This document shows, in pieces, positions 29,637 to 40,971 of a DNA stretch of 64,000 nucleotides. The notes beneath the pieces were generated by a model, which did no database searches, had not been told where the DNA came from, and saw only the letters and a list, made by a program, of their open reading frames with translations. The position numbers and the translations under genes are program-made. The stretch lies in assembly GCF_902362185.1 (NCBI RefSeq), contig NC_044495.1, positions 40,287,211 to 40,351,210 of the forward strand, in the 5' to 3' direction. Positions within the stretch are counted from its first letter, which is position 1; each line of letters opens with the position of its first letter. The stretch comes from Chanos chanos (Eukaryota; Chordata; Actinopteri; Gonorynchiformes; Chanidae).

Positions 29637-30175
29637 ATGGGTGCCACCATTCTGAGGTTGTTTCCAGAAGGCCCTGCAGACATTGCCATCCCTTCTGAGA
29701 AAAAGGCCATTGCTGAGCTGAGGCAGGGAATGGACATAATACTTAGCCCTGGTAATACCTAATAATTAATGGTCAATGGATATGGTAGTCACTAAGCTTT
29801 CACTTGTCTTTCAATGTGTTTCTTTTTTGTTTGTTTTATTTGAGAGTCCCTAGGAGACGTAAGTCACACGTGTGGAAAGAGGGTGAATGACTTGTTACAC
29901 CTTACTGGATGGTATTTTTACCGTACCAACTGCTTTTTTTTTGTTCTTGGAATGTACTCAAAAGTACTGAATACAAATAGCACATTACATGTTGATATGA
30001 CAGAGAGCAAACTTACAGAAACGTTTCTCATATGGTCAGTGCAGGTGATGCGTATACATGATGCATGTGCCTTTCACAGATACAGTGTGACAGATGTGGA
30101 GCTTCCTTTCATCTGAAATGCCTGCAGTGGAACGACTCCAGCACATTTGAAAAGCAATGGCTTTGTCCTTTTTGA
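29637..30175 (+). CDS. Possible gene 3' end with PHD-finger-like last exon
   Basis: I do not recognise the gene. One exon candidate is 29637-29751 (ATILRLFPEGPADIAIPSEK, then LRQGMDIILSP), ending in phase 1 at a GTAATA donor. A last exon candidate, 30080-30175, follows a good acceptor (CTTTCACAG) and reads IQCDRCGASFHLKCLQWN then FEKQWLCPF and a stop. C-x2-C, H-x2-C and W-x-C fit the second half of a PHD finger, with the stop falling where the last cysteine is expected. AATAAA near 30375 would close a transcript. It could be a host gene remnant or part of a transposon that carries a PHD finger. Confidence 0.35.
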
Positions 30176-30409
30176 AGGAACAAGAATTGAGAGACATCTG
30201 TGCAACTCCTATAATTTCTTTAAAACTTTTAGATGTTCTGTTAATTGATTTCCTGTGAGTTTGTATGTTCGACAACTTTTGGAACTGACAGTGAAATGTG
30301 GATTTTTGAATCTGTATTCACGAATTGTTGACAGCCATCAAACCTGTTTTTTGTAGTATCAGTTTTCTGAAACTAATAAAAACTTGTATTTAAGTGTTTT
30401 ATTTTATCA

Positions 30410-31980
30410 CTAGTAGGGTATTCTTGACATATACGATGAAATGAAATGTCTACACTCTTTGGTTAGCTACTAGGGCTAGGCCTCACCTTTGAAATTGACC
30501 CAAAAATGCGTTTTAAGTGTTCATTTCATCAATACCACGGTGGTATTGACATATAACATGAAATGAATCTTCTATATCCTTCAATTGGTAACCAGGACTA
30601 GGCCTGACCTTCTAAGTTAACCCCAAAAGTGCTTTTTTGACATGTTATCTCTTTTCACAAATGTCCGGGGACTTTCACAACTGCATTTATATATTTATTT
30701 CATCAGTACAAGGGTAGTATTGACATTTAAGTTGAAATGAAATATCTACATCCTTTTGTTGGTCACTAGAGCCGTTTTCACATATGCACTATGGACTATG
30801 ACTGCAGAATCAGGTTTGCCTTATGTCCGAAGTTGCCCTTTTTAGTCCGAGTCAGATGCTTTCACACATACTCAAAATACTCCGTTTGGTTTAGGAGGGG
30901 GATGGTGCCTAGGTAGAACCTGCAGAAGGCGGGACGTGACGCAAAAAGTACTCTGCGAAAATCACAGTGTTTTGTTTCCAACAAATGGAAAAAAAAGCGG
31001 ACGAGGCTACCGACTTTTGTCTGACAATTTCGGTGTTGGCCCTTATCAACAGGAGTTCTCGAATCCCATCATCTTTCCAGTTAGACATTTTCGTTGGCGT
31101 CTTCATGTAAATGACCCTTCTTCTTCACCCTCAGATGTTTGTATTCTTCCGGTTTCATGCAAGTCGCATGTTAGAAACGGCATCAACACGTCCACTTGCT
31201 CGCTGTGCATACTCCAGAGTATAACCCACTCTATTCACACATAGACTCAAACGAAGAGAAAATGGAGTTTGTACTAGGGGGCTGGTAGAGTAGTCAGTTT
31301 AGAATCCGAGTCGACTGATTCGTACATTTTTGTTCACACATACAGCCCCTCCAGTTAGAATCCCGATTATTTAAGGGTTGCAGTGCATGTGTGAAAGGGG
31401 CTTAGGACTAGGCCTTACCTTTACAACTAACCCCAAAACCACTTTGTTTACATGTTAATGTGATTTCACAAATTTCTGAGAACTTTCACAACTGTATTTG
31501 TTTATTTTAGGGTGTTACTAACATATAAGATGAAATGAAATGTCTACATCCTTTTGTTGGTCACCAGGACTAGGCCTGACCTTCACAACCAACCCCAAAA
31601 ACACTTTGTTCACATGTTATGATTTCACAAATTTCTGAGAAGTTTAAAAACTGTATTTATATGTTAATTTCATCAATACCATGGTGTTATTGATATTTAA
31701 GATGAAATGAAATGTGCACATTCGTTAGTCACTAGGACCAGACCAGACCTTTGAAGTTGTACCAGACTCATTAGATATATATTCCGATTTCACAATTTTT
31801 GGGGAAATTTCACAGTCATAGTTTTATGGTTATTCTATCGATACTAGTATCATACTTTTACGGTCATTCCATCGATACTAGTAAGTTATTGAAATCTAAG
31901 TTGAAAGAAAATGTCTAGATGCCTGGATGGTCACTAAAACTAGGTCGAACCTTTGAACAGAAAGGTCCCAAAATGTGTTT
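30410..31980. repeat. Degenerate tandem repeat, ~165-bp period, about six copies
   Basis: The phrase GGACTAGGCCTGACCTT (and variants) recurs near 30475, 30593, 31405, 31566, 31727 and 31935. Between them TTTCATCAATACC, GATGAAATGAAATGTCTAC and TTTCACAAATTTCTGAGAAC recur in the same order. Spacing is about 160-175 bases once the element at 30770-31402 is removed, with shorter and longer end copies. Copies differ by many substitutions, so the array is old. Confidence 0.7.
30770..31402. mobile_element. Non-autonomous DNA transposon (MITE), 633 bp, with TAG target duplication
   Basis: The ends are inverted repeats: AGCCGTTTTCACATATGCAC at the left and the reverse complement AGCCCCTTTCACACATGCAC at the right, 18 of 21 bases matching. 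TAG flanks both sides (30767-30769 and 31403-31405), and deleting the element plus one TAG restores the host tandem-repeat sequence GGTCACTAGGACTAGG. A 3-bp duplication suits the PIF/Harbinger superfamily, but no transposase is present to prove it. Confidence 0.8.
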
Positions 31981-34146
31981 TCAGTTATTGTTATAATTCA
32001 GAAGAGCAAATCATGAGTAATACTTCAATACTGTTTAAAGAAAAACTGAACATAAAATATAAATATTAAGAATTTGTTGACCATACCTGGCCTTACACTT
32101 CACCAATATTCTAATTTCAGTACACAAATTACCCTTCAGTATGCATGAACTTTGGAGAGACTTTCATTTTGAAATGCCGTCTATGTGCAAGACGAACGGT
32201 GGAATGAACAGTAGGATGCAACAATGTGCCTTAAATTGTTATTCATTCACATTTAATGTCATGTTTGAACACTACTTATAATTTCACAACTGAATACAAG
32301 GCAGGATAACATAATGTCTAAGTAGTTTTTTATATAACTTTTAATGAGATAGAGAGTTAACGTCACTGAGCTAGTGAAGCCAGTAACTGTTTTCACACTC
32401 TCAAGCTCCTTTTACCATCTTACAATCGGCACAATTTCTCATTCCCACAGAATACGACTCTTTTAATGAGCTTACTTACTGCCGACATCAAAATACATTG
32501 TAGGTATTTATGAAGAGTAACCTATGTTACCCCATCTATGTGCCAAACATTTTGATGATTTTATTAAAGACACCTGTGTGAGTAAGACTTCTACAACCAA
32601 AGGCAACAGTACTATTTTAAATCCTGATAAAGAGGCTACAATCGCTCATTCATTCATTTTCTAAGCGGCTTATCCTATCTAGGGTTGCGGGGGGCCAGGA
32701 GCCTGTCCCAGCACTCACTGGGCGAAAGGTGGGGAGACACCCTGGACAGGTCGCCAGTCCATTGCAGAGCAAGGGGCTACATGCTTCATGTAAATTTAAT
32801 AAACAAATTCCATGAATATACACTTAGTCCGTGTCCAATTTTCATTCTGTAGTTCTTCCCCTACCACTTTTCAAATTGCATTCTCCTGGTCTATTTCCCT
32901 TTTAAATTTGCTCAGTGTCTTCATTTCTTCTTTTTAGTCTGAGTAGAGTTAGCTCGTGTAACTGTCGAGCAGGTCCATTTTAACATTTTTCAGCCATTCA
33001 AATTTTGCCTGTTTGTTTTCTCTCTGCTCCTGTTCTTCTCTCTTCTTTTCCTTCATATTGTCTCTTTTGTTATGTGCCCCGTCCTTTTTTTTCCCCTTTT
33101 CCTCCTTTTTCTGAATTGGTGGTGAGATGGAGGCAGAGCGTGCTGAAGACTGCTGATTGACTGCAGCCAACTCTGATTATGGACTTGACCTATGCTTGCT
33201 GCCATGGTGCTCCTTTTTTGTTTGTTTGTCTTTTGCTTACTCCATGTCACCCTGGAAGTTCTACCTAACTTTGTTACCTTAGTTTTGTTAAACATGTACG
33301 TTGTATTTTTGCCTTTTTTCTAACCTTTGTAATTTTATTTTCATTGTTTTGTTTTGATTTTGGCACCCCAGCAGGATGGTGTTTAGATAGTCAGAATAGT
33401 TAAGGCAGAGGTCTGAAGACATTCCTTTCTAACTTGTTGTGTAATGAGTATGGGAGTTAGGGAAGTTTGTTACAAACAAGGTAGAGGCAGAGTATGTAGC
33501 TCTTCTGTCCTCTTAATGTTGTTTTACCCAGGGGTTGGTTTAGACTGATTTAAAAAGAATGTGGCGACGTAATAAAACAGTTTTGCACTGCAATGTGACT
33601 TTGCACTTTCTTCCTTGCTTTTGACAGCTTATTATTATATTTTGACACTTGATTTGGGCCACAACACTATACTTTTGCCTTTTTTCTTTTTCGCTTTTTT
33701 TCTCCCTCGAATGTCAATTTAAATGGAACGAGGGTGACCTAGCTTACATGCTGATCATTTGCTGTAAACTACCTAATGTTCGTCTACATGAGAGTGAAAA
33801 TTTAGCATGAAGAGACTCCAGTTGGTTTGTAGGAAAGAAATACAGGTGTTGAACATAGCCAGCGAATTAGCTAACACTAATATGGTATTCGAAATAGAGG
33901 TCTGTGGCAGAGATCTCACCCCTCAAGACAGTCAGTTTTGTAAACTGTGCATTTGTATAGCCTTACTAGTGTTTCAGAGAGGTATTGAAGAGGTTTTCAA
34001 AAATATTACTTTGAATTTACTGATGCCCTGCTGCCTCTCGAGGCTAAATGATGCTCCGTGAACTGCTCATCTCCCTAATAAACTTGCTTCTCAGAATCTT
34101 GGCTTACCCTCCTTTCTTCATCTTCACAAGCTTGCAAGCAGTAAGT
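31981..34146. other. Gene-poor stretch before the tRNA array, with a LINE 3'-end-like repeat
   Basis: No gene seen. 32645-32775 (TTTCTAAGCGGCTTATCC ... GGACAGGTCGCCAGTCCATTGCAGAGC) is the widespread teleost LINE-tail type repeat. The rest is AT-rich. The ORFs at 32949-33295 and 33807-34061 have no recognisable motif. Confidence 0.5.
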
Positions 34147-34555
34147 AAAGCTTCCCTTTATTGCTTAACAGCATCCCCGTGTTCGACATCGTGAGACATT
34201 TTGAATTTGCAAATCGTCTATGTTTTGACACCTGGGTAATGCTGACGTGAATTTGCTTTAGCCGAAGTCAGGCTAACGCTGAATGAGCACTGCTCACCTG
34301 GTGCTGCATATGTGCTGGACGCCCGCATCTGATTAATGCTCAGTGAGGCGCACTGCTTTGTAAGTGGCCCAGAGTTCATGAGAACAAGCCGGGAATCATT
34401 AAAAGAACAATTCCTGTGGTGAAGTACAGGACGCCACTGATTGGAATTAAATATGATACCTCTCCACGGCCTACAAATCTTTTTCTTAAAACCCGGAAGG
34501 GCTTGCGGTGGTCTCTTAGCTTGGACGTGGAGGCTCCAAAATACCTGCCCCAGCT

Positions 34556-34623
34556 CACTGGTGGTTGTGGGCGTTGGTAAAGTACCTGCCTCCCAGTGAC
34601 CCAAGTCTGATTGTGGGCCAGTG
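34556..34623 (+). pseudogene. tRNA-Gly-like relic A of unit 1 (recurs every 873 bp)
   Basis: Starts CACTGGTGGTT and ends GGCCAGTG, so acceptor arms pair as in tRNA-Gly (GCATTGGTGGTT ... CCAATGC). The middle GTACCTGCCTCCCAGTGACCC resembles the anticodon arm, but the stem no longer pairs well and the T arm (AAGTCTGATTG) is decayed. Copies follow at +873 steps through the array. Confidence 0.55.
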
Positions 34624-34789
34624 GAAGGCACCCTTCAAATGCTTCCGTGGAACATGAAGGCACCTGGCAGCAAACGCCAGTGTGTGGGTGAGCGTGATTA
34701 CCTTCTGTTAATGAGGCTTCAGCTGCCTCCATTTTTAACTTGCTCGGAGCGGCGTCAGACAGTAAGCAAAGTAAACAAACGTGAGATCT

Positions 34790-34860
34790 TGCATTGGCCG
34801 GGAATCGGACCCGGGTCTCCCGCGTGGCAGGCGAGAATTCTACCACTGAACCACCAATGC
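34790..34860 (-). tRNA. tRNA-Gly(GCC)-like, array copy 1
   Basis: 71 nt, GCATTGGTGGTTCAGTGG ... CCCGGCCAATGCA on the - strand; anticodon GCC at 34826-34828. Acceptor (GCATTGG/CCAATGC), D, anticodon and T stems all pair, and the A box is intact. The T loop is TCCGATT, with C where vertebrate tRNA-Gly has U55. No T4 run occurs within about 249 bases downstream, only TTTGTTTACTTT. Later copies are identical in the tRNA body. It may be functional or a satellite-borne pseudogene. Confidence 0.85.
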
Positions 34861-34943
34861 ACGGGCGACGCTGTGGCGGTACCTCCAAAATCAGACTCCT
34901 TTAGCCGGTTGACCAGAGACGCCTTTCTGTGCTCCAATAAAAG

Positions 34944-34996
34944 CAGAATTCTCACCTGCCAGGCTGGAGATGCGGGTCCGATTCCTGACCGACACA
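34944..34996 (+). pseudogene. tRNA-Gly 3'-half relic C of unit 1 (recurs every 873 bp)
   Basis: CAGAATTCTCACCTGCCAGG ... GCGGGTCCGATTCCTGACCGACACA aligns with the 3' two-thirds of tRNA-Gly(GCC), including an anticodon loop CTGCCAG and the same GTCCGATTC T loop as the full copy on the opposite strand. No matching 5' acceptor strand or D arm lies upstream. Confidence 0.6.
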
Positions 34997-35662
34997 AGAT
35001 CGCGTGTTCACTTGCCGAAAGCTTCCCTTTATTGCTTAACAGCATCCCCGTGTTCAACGTCATGAGACTTAGGTTCAGCTTGCAAATCGTCTATGTTTTG
35101 ACACCTGGGTAATGCTGACGCGAATTTGCTTTAGCCGAAGTCAGGCTAACGCTGAATGAGCACTGCTCACCTGGTGCTGCATATGTGCTGGACGCCCGCA
35201 TCTGATTAATGCTCAGTGAGGCGCACTGCTTTGTAAGTGGCCCAGAGTTCATGAGAACAAGCCGGGAATCATTAAAAGAACAATTATTGTGGTGAAGTAC
35301 AGGACGCCACTGATTGGAATTAAATATGATACCTCTCCACGGCCTACAAATCTTTTTCTTAAAACCCGGAAGGGCTTGCGGTGGTCTCTTAGCTTGGACG
35401 TGGAGGCTCCAAAATACCTGCCCCAGCTCACTGGTGGTTGTGGGCGTTGGTAAAGTACCTGCCTCCCAGTGACCCAAGTCTGATTGTGGGCCAGTGGAAG
35501 GCACCCTTCAAATGCTTCCGTGGAACATGAAGGCACCTGGCAGCAAACGCCAGTGTGTGGGTGAGCGTGATTACCTTCTGTTAATGAGGCTTCAGCTGCC
35601 TCCATTTTTAACTTGCTCGGAGCGGCGTCAGACAGTAAGCAAAGTAAACAAACGTGAGATCT

Positions 35663-35733
35663 TGCATTGGCCGGGAATCGGACCCGGGTCTCCCGCGTGG
35701 CAGGCGAGAATTCTACCACTGAACCACCAATGC
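35663..35733 (-). tRNA. tRNA-Gly(GCC)-like, array copy 2
   Basis: Same 71-nt body as copy 1. Its 3' flank still has the GTGAGATC variant shared only with copy 1. Confidence 0.85.
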
Positions 35734-36535
35734 ACGGGCGCCGCTGTGGCGGTACCTCCAAAATCAGACTCCTTTAGCCGGTTGACCAGAGACGCCTTTC
35801 TGTGCTCCAATAAAAGCAGAATTCTCACCTGCCAGGCTGGAGATGCGGGTCCGATTCCTGACCGACACAAGATCGCGTGTTCACTTGCCGAAAGCTTCCC
35901 TTTATTGCTTAACAGCATCCCCGTGTTCAACGTCATGAGACTTAGTTTCAGCTTGCAAATCGTCTATGTTTTGACACCTGGGTAATGCTGACGCGAATTT
36001 GCTTTAGCCGAAGTCAGGCTAACGCTGAATGAGCACTGCTCACCTGGTGCTGCATATGTGCTGGACGCCCGCATCTGATTAATGCTCAGTGAGGCGCACT
36101 GCTTTGTAAGTGGCCCAGAGTTCATGAGAACAAGCCGGGAATCATTAAAAGAACAATTCCTGTGGTGAAGTACAGGACGCCACTGATTGGAATTAAATAT
36201 GATACCTCTCCACGGCCTACAAATCTTTTTCTTAAAACCCGGAAGGGCTTGCGGTGGTCTCTTAGCTTGAACGTGGAGGCTCCAAAATACCTGCCCCAGC
36301 TCACTGGTGGTTGTGGGCGTTGGTAAAGTACCTGCCTCCCAGTGACCCAAGTCTGATTGTGGGCCAGTGGAAGGCACCCTTCAAATGCTTCCGTGGAACA
36401 TGAAGGCACCTGGCAGCAAACGCCAGTGTGTGGGTGAGCGTGATTACCTTCTGTTAATGAGGCTTCAGCTGCCTCCATTTTTAACTTGCTCGGAGCGGCG
36501 TCAGACAGTAAGCAAAGTAAACAAACGCGAAATCT

Positions 36536-36606
36536 TGCATTGGCCGGGAATCGGACCCGGGTCTCCCGCGTGGCAGGCGAGAATTCTACCACTGAACCAC
36601 CAATGC
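36536..36606 (-). tRNA. tRNA-Gly(GCC)-like, array copy 3
   Basis: Same 71-nt body. It is the first copy with the GCGAAATC 3' flank variant and has A at the variable 5'-flank site (GGGCGACGCTG). Confidence 0.85.
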
Positions 36607-37408
36607 ACGGGCGACGCTGTGGCGGTACCTCCAAAATCAGACTCCTTTAGCCGGTTGACCAGAGACGCCTTTCTGTGCTCCAATAAAAGCAGAATTCTCA
36701 CCTGCCAGGCTGGAGATGCGGGTCCGATTCCTGACCGACACAAGATCGCGTGTTCACTTGCCGAAAGCTTCCCTTTATTGCTTAACAGCATCCCCGTGTT
36801 CAACATCATGAGACTTAGTTTCAGCTTGCAAATCGTCTATGTTTTGACACCTGGGTAATGCTGACGCGAATTTGCTTTAGCCGAAGTCAGGCTAACGCTG
36901 AATGAGCACTGCTCACCTGGTGCTGCATATGTGCTGGACGCCCGCATCTGATTAATGCTCAGTGAGGCGCACTGCTTTGTAAGTGGCCCAGAGTTCATGA
37001 GAACAAGCCGGGAATCATTAAAAGAACAATTCCTGTGGTGAAGTACAGGACGCCACTGATTGGAATTAAATATGATACCTCTCCACGGCCTACAAATCTT
37101 TTTCTTAAAACCCGGAAGGGCTTGCGGTGGTCTCTTAGCTTGAACGTGGAGGCTCCAAAATACCTGCCCCAGCTCACTGGTGGTTGTGGGCGTTGGTAAA
37201 GTACCTGCCTCCCAGTGACCCAAGTCTGATTGTGGGCCAGTGGAAGGCACCCTTCAAATGCTTCCGTGGAACATGAAGGCACCTGGCAGCAAACGCCAGT
37301 GTGTGGGTGAGCGTGATTACCTTCTGTTAATGAGGCTTCAGCTGCCTCCATTTTTAACTTGCTCGGAGCGGCGTCAGACAGTAAGCAAAGTAAACAAACG
37401 CGAAATCT

Positions 37409-37479
37409 TGCATTGGCCGGGAATCGGACCCGGGTCTCCCGCGTGGCAGGCGAGAATTCTACCACTGAACCACCAATGC
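37409..37479 (-). tRNA. tRNA-Gly(GCC)-like, array copy 4
   Basis: Same 71-nt body; C at the variable 5'-flank site (GGGCGCCGCTG). Confidence 0.85.
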
Positions 37480-38281
37480 ACGGGCGCCGCTGTGGCGGTA
37501 CCTCCAAAATCAGACTCCTTTAGCCGGTTGACCAGAGACGCCTTTCTGTGCTCCAATAAAAGCAGAATTCTCACCTGCCAGGCTGGAGATGCGGGTCCGA
37601 TTCCTGACCGACACAAGATCGCGTGTTCACTTGCCGAAAGCTTCCCTTTATTGCTTAACAGCATCCCCGTGTTCAACATCATGAGACTTAGTTTCAGCTT
37701 GCAAATCGTCTATGTTTTGACACCTGGGTAATGCTGACGCGAATTTGCTTTAGCCGAAGTCAGGCTAACGCTGAATGAGCACTGCTCACCTGGTGCTGCA
37801 TATGTGCTGGACGCCCGCATCTGATTAATGCTCAGTGAGGCGCACTGCTTTGTAAGTGGCCCAGAGTTCATGAGAACAAGCCGGGAATCATTAAAAGAAC
37901 AATTCCTGTGGTGAAGTACAGGACGCCACTGATTGGAATTAAATATGATACCTCTCCACGGCCTACAAATCTTTTTCTTAAAACCCGGAAGGGCTTGCGG
38001 TGGTCTCTTAGCTTGAACGTGGAGGCTCCAAAATACCTGCCCCAGCTCACTGGTGGTTGTGGGCGTTGGTAAAGTACCTGCCTCCCAGTGACCCAAGTCT
38101 GATTGTGGGCCAGTGGAAGGCACCCTTCAAATGCTTCCGTGGAACATGAAGGCACCTGGCAGCAAACGCCAGTGTGTGGGTGAGCGTGATTACCTTCTGT
38201 TAATGAGGCTTCAGCTGCCTCCATTTTTAACTTGCTCGGAGCGGCGTCAGACAGTAAGCAAAGTAAACAAACGCGAAATCT

Positions 38282-38352
38282 TGCATTGGCCGGGAATCGG
38301 ACCCGGGTCTCCCGCGTGGCAGGCGAGAATTCTACCACTGAACCACCAATGC
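38282..38352 (-). tRNA. tRNA-Gly(GCC)-like, array copy 5
   Basis: Same 71-nt body; a private GGGCCCCGCTG variant in the 5' flank. Confidence 0.85.
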
Positions 38353-39154
38353 ACGGGCCCCGCTGTGGCGGTACCTCCAAAATCAGACTCCTTTAGCCGG
38401 TTGACCAGAGACGCCTTTCTGTGCTCCAATAAAAGCAGAATTCTCACCTGCCAGGCTGGAGATGCGGGTCCGATTCCTGACCGACACAAGATCGCGTGTT
38501 CACTTGCCGAAAGCTTCCCTTTATTGCTTAACAGCATCCCCGTGTTCAACATCATGAGACTTAGTTTCAGCTTGCAAATCGTCTATGTTTTGACACCTGG
38601 GTAATGCTGACGCGAATTTGCTTTAGCCGAAGTCAGGCTAACGCTGAATGAGCACTGCTCACCTGGTGCTGCATATGTGCTGGACGCCCGCATCTGATTA
38701 ATGCTCAGTGAGGCGCACTGCTTTGTAAGTGGCCCAGAGTTCATGAGAACAAGCCGGGAATCATTAAAAGAACAATTCCTGTGGTGAAGTACAGGACGCC
38801 ACTGATTGGAATTAAATATGATACCTCTCCACGGCCTACAAATCTTTTTCTTAAAACCCGGAAGGGCTTGCGGTGGTCTCTTAGCTTGAACGTGGAGGCT
38901 CCAAAATACCTGCCCCAGCTCACTGGTGGTTGTGGGCGTTGGTAAAGTACCTGCCTCCCAGTGACCCAAGTCTGATTGTGGGCCAGTGGAAGGCACCCTT
39001 CAAATGCTTCCGTGGAACATGAAGGCACCTGGCAGCAAACGCCAGTGTGTGGGTGAGCGTGATTACCTTCTGTTAATGAGGCTTCAGCTGCCTCCATTTT
39101 TAACTTGCTCGGAGCGGCGTCAGACAGTAAGCAAAGTAAACAAACGCGAAATCT

Positions 39155-39225
39155 TGCATTGGCCGGGAATCGGACCCGGGTCTCCCGCGTGGCAGGCGAG
39201 AATTCTACCACTGAACCACCAATGC
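39155..39225 (-). tRNA. tRNA-Gly(GCC)-like, array copy 6
   Basis: Same 71-nt body; A at the variable 5'-flank site, as in copies 1 and 3. Confidence 0.85.
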
Positions 39226-40027
39226 ACGGGCGACGCTGTGGCGGTACCTCCAAAATCAGACTCCTTTAGCCGGTTGACCAGAGACGCCTTTCTGTGCTCC
39301 AATAAAAGCAGAATTCTCACCTGCCAGGCTGGAGATGCGGGTCCGATTCCTGACCGACACAAGATCGCGTGTTCACTTGCCGAAAGCTTCCCTTTATTGC
39401 TTAACAGCATCCCCGTGTTCAACATCATGAGACTTAGTTTCAGCTTGCAAATCGTCTATGTTTTGACACCTGGGTAATGCTGACGCGAATTTGCTTTAGC
39501 CGAAGTCAGGCTAACGCTGAATGAGCACTGCTCACCTGGTGCTGCATATGTGCTGGACGCCCGCATCTGATTAATGCTCAGTGAGGCGCACTGCTTTGTA
39601 AGTGGCCCAGAGTTCATGAGAACAAGCCGGGAATCATTAAAAGAACAATTCCTGTGGTGAAGTACAGGACGCCACTGATTGGAATTAAATATGATACCTC
39701 TCCACGGCCTACAAATCTTTTTCTTAAAACCCGGAAGGGCTTGCGGTGGTCTCTTAGCTTGAACGTGGAGGCTCCAAAATACCTGCCCCAGCTCACTGGT
39801 GGTTGTGGGCGTTGGTAAAGTACCTGCCTCCCAGTGACCCAAGTCTGATTGTGGGCCAGTGGAAGGCACCCTTCAAATGCTTCCGTGGAACATGAAGGCA
39901 CCTGGCAGCAAACGCCAGTGTGTGGGTGAGCGTGATTACCTTCTGTTAATGAGGCTTCAGCTGCCTCCATTTTTAACTTGCTCGGAGCGGCGTCAGACAG
40001 TAAGCAAAGTAAACAAACGCGAAATCT

Positions 40028-40098
40028 TGCATTGGCCGGGAATCGGACCCGGGTCTCCCGCGTGGCAGGCGAGAATTCTACCACTGAACCACCAATGC
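40028..40098 (-). tRNA. tRNA-Gly(GCC)-like, array copy 7
   Basis: Same 71-nt body; C at the variable 5'-flank site, the state kept in all later copies. Confidence 0.85.
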
Positions 40099-40900
40099 AC
40101 GGGCGCCGCTGTGGCGGTACCTCCAAAATCAGACTCCTTTAGCCGGTTGACCAGAGACGCCTTTCTGTGCTCCAATAAAAGCAGAATTCTCACCTGCCAG
40201 GCTGGAGATGCGGGTCCGATTCCTGACCGACACAAGATCGCGTGTTCACTTGCCGAAAGCTTCCCTTTATTGCTTAACAGCATCCCCGTGTTCAACATCA
40301 TGAGACTTAGTTTCAGCTTGCAAATCGTCTATGTTTTGACACCTGGGTAATGCTGACGCGAATTTGCTTTAGCCGAAGTCAGGCTAACGCTGAATGAGCA
40401 CTGCTCACCTGGTGCTGCATATGTGCTGGACGCCCGCATCTGATTAATGCTCAGTGAGGCGCACTGCTTTGTAAGTGGCCCAGAGTTCATGAGAACAAGC
40501 CGGGAATCATTAAAAGAACAATTCCTGTGGTGAAGTACAGGACGCCACTGATTGGAATTAAATATGATACCTCTCCACGGCCTACAAATCTTTTTCTTAA
40601 AACCCGGAAGGGCTTGCGGTGGTCTCTTAGCTTGAACGTGGAGGCTCCAAAATACCTGCCCCAGCTCACTGGTGGTTGTGGGCGTTGGTAAAGTACCTGC
40701 CTCCCAGTGACCCAAGTCTGATTGTGGGCCAGTGGAAGGCACCCTTCAAATGCTTCCGTGGAACATGAAGGCACCTGGCAGCAAACGCCAGTGTGTGGGT
40801 GAGCGTGATTACCTTCTGTTAATGAGGCTTCAGCTGCCTCCATTTTTAACTTGCTCGGAGCGGCGTCAGACAGTAAGCAAAGTAAACAAACGCGAAATCT

Positions 40901-40971
40901 TGCATTGGCCGGGAATCGGACCCGGGTCTCCCGCGTGGCAGGCGAGAATTCTACCACTGAACCACCAATGC
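40901..40971 (-). tRNA. tRNA-Gly(GCC)-like, array copy 8
   Basis: Same 71-nt body, with flanks like copy 7. Confidence 0.85.

Noticed and set aside
33300-33610. Second LTR-like segment
   Set aside because: It resembles the segment at 50785-51226 only in base composition and an AATAAA; no defined ends.
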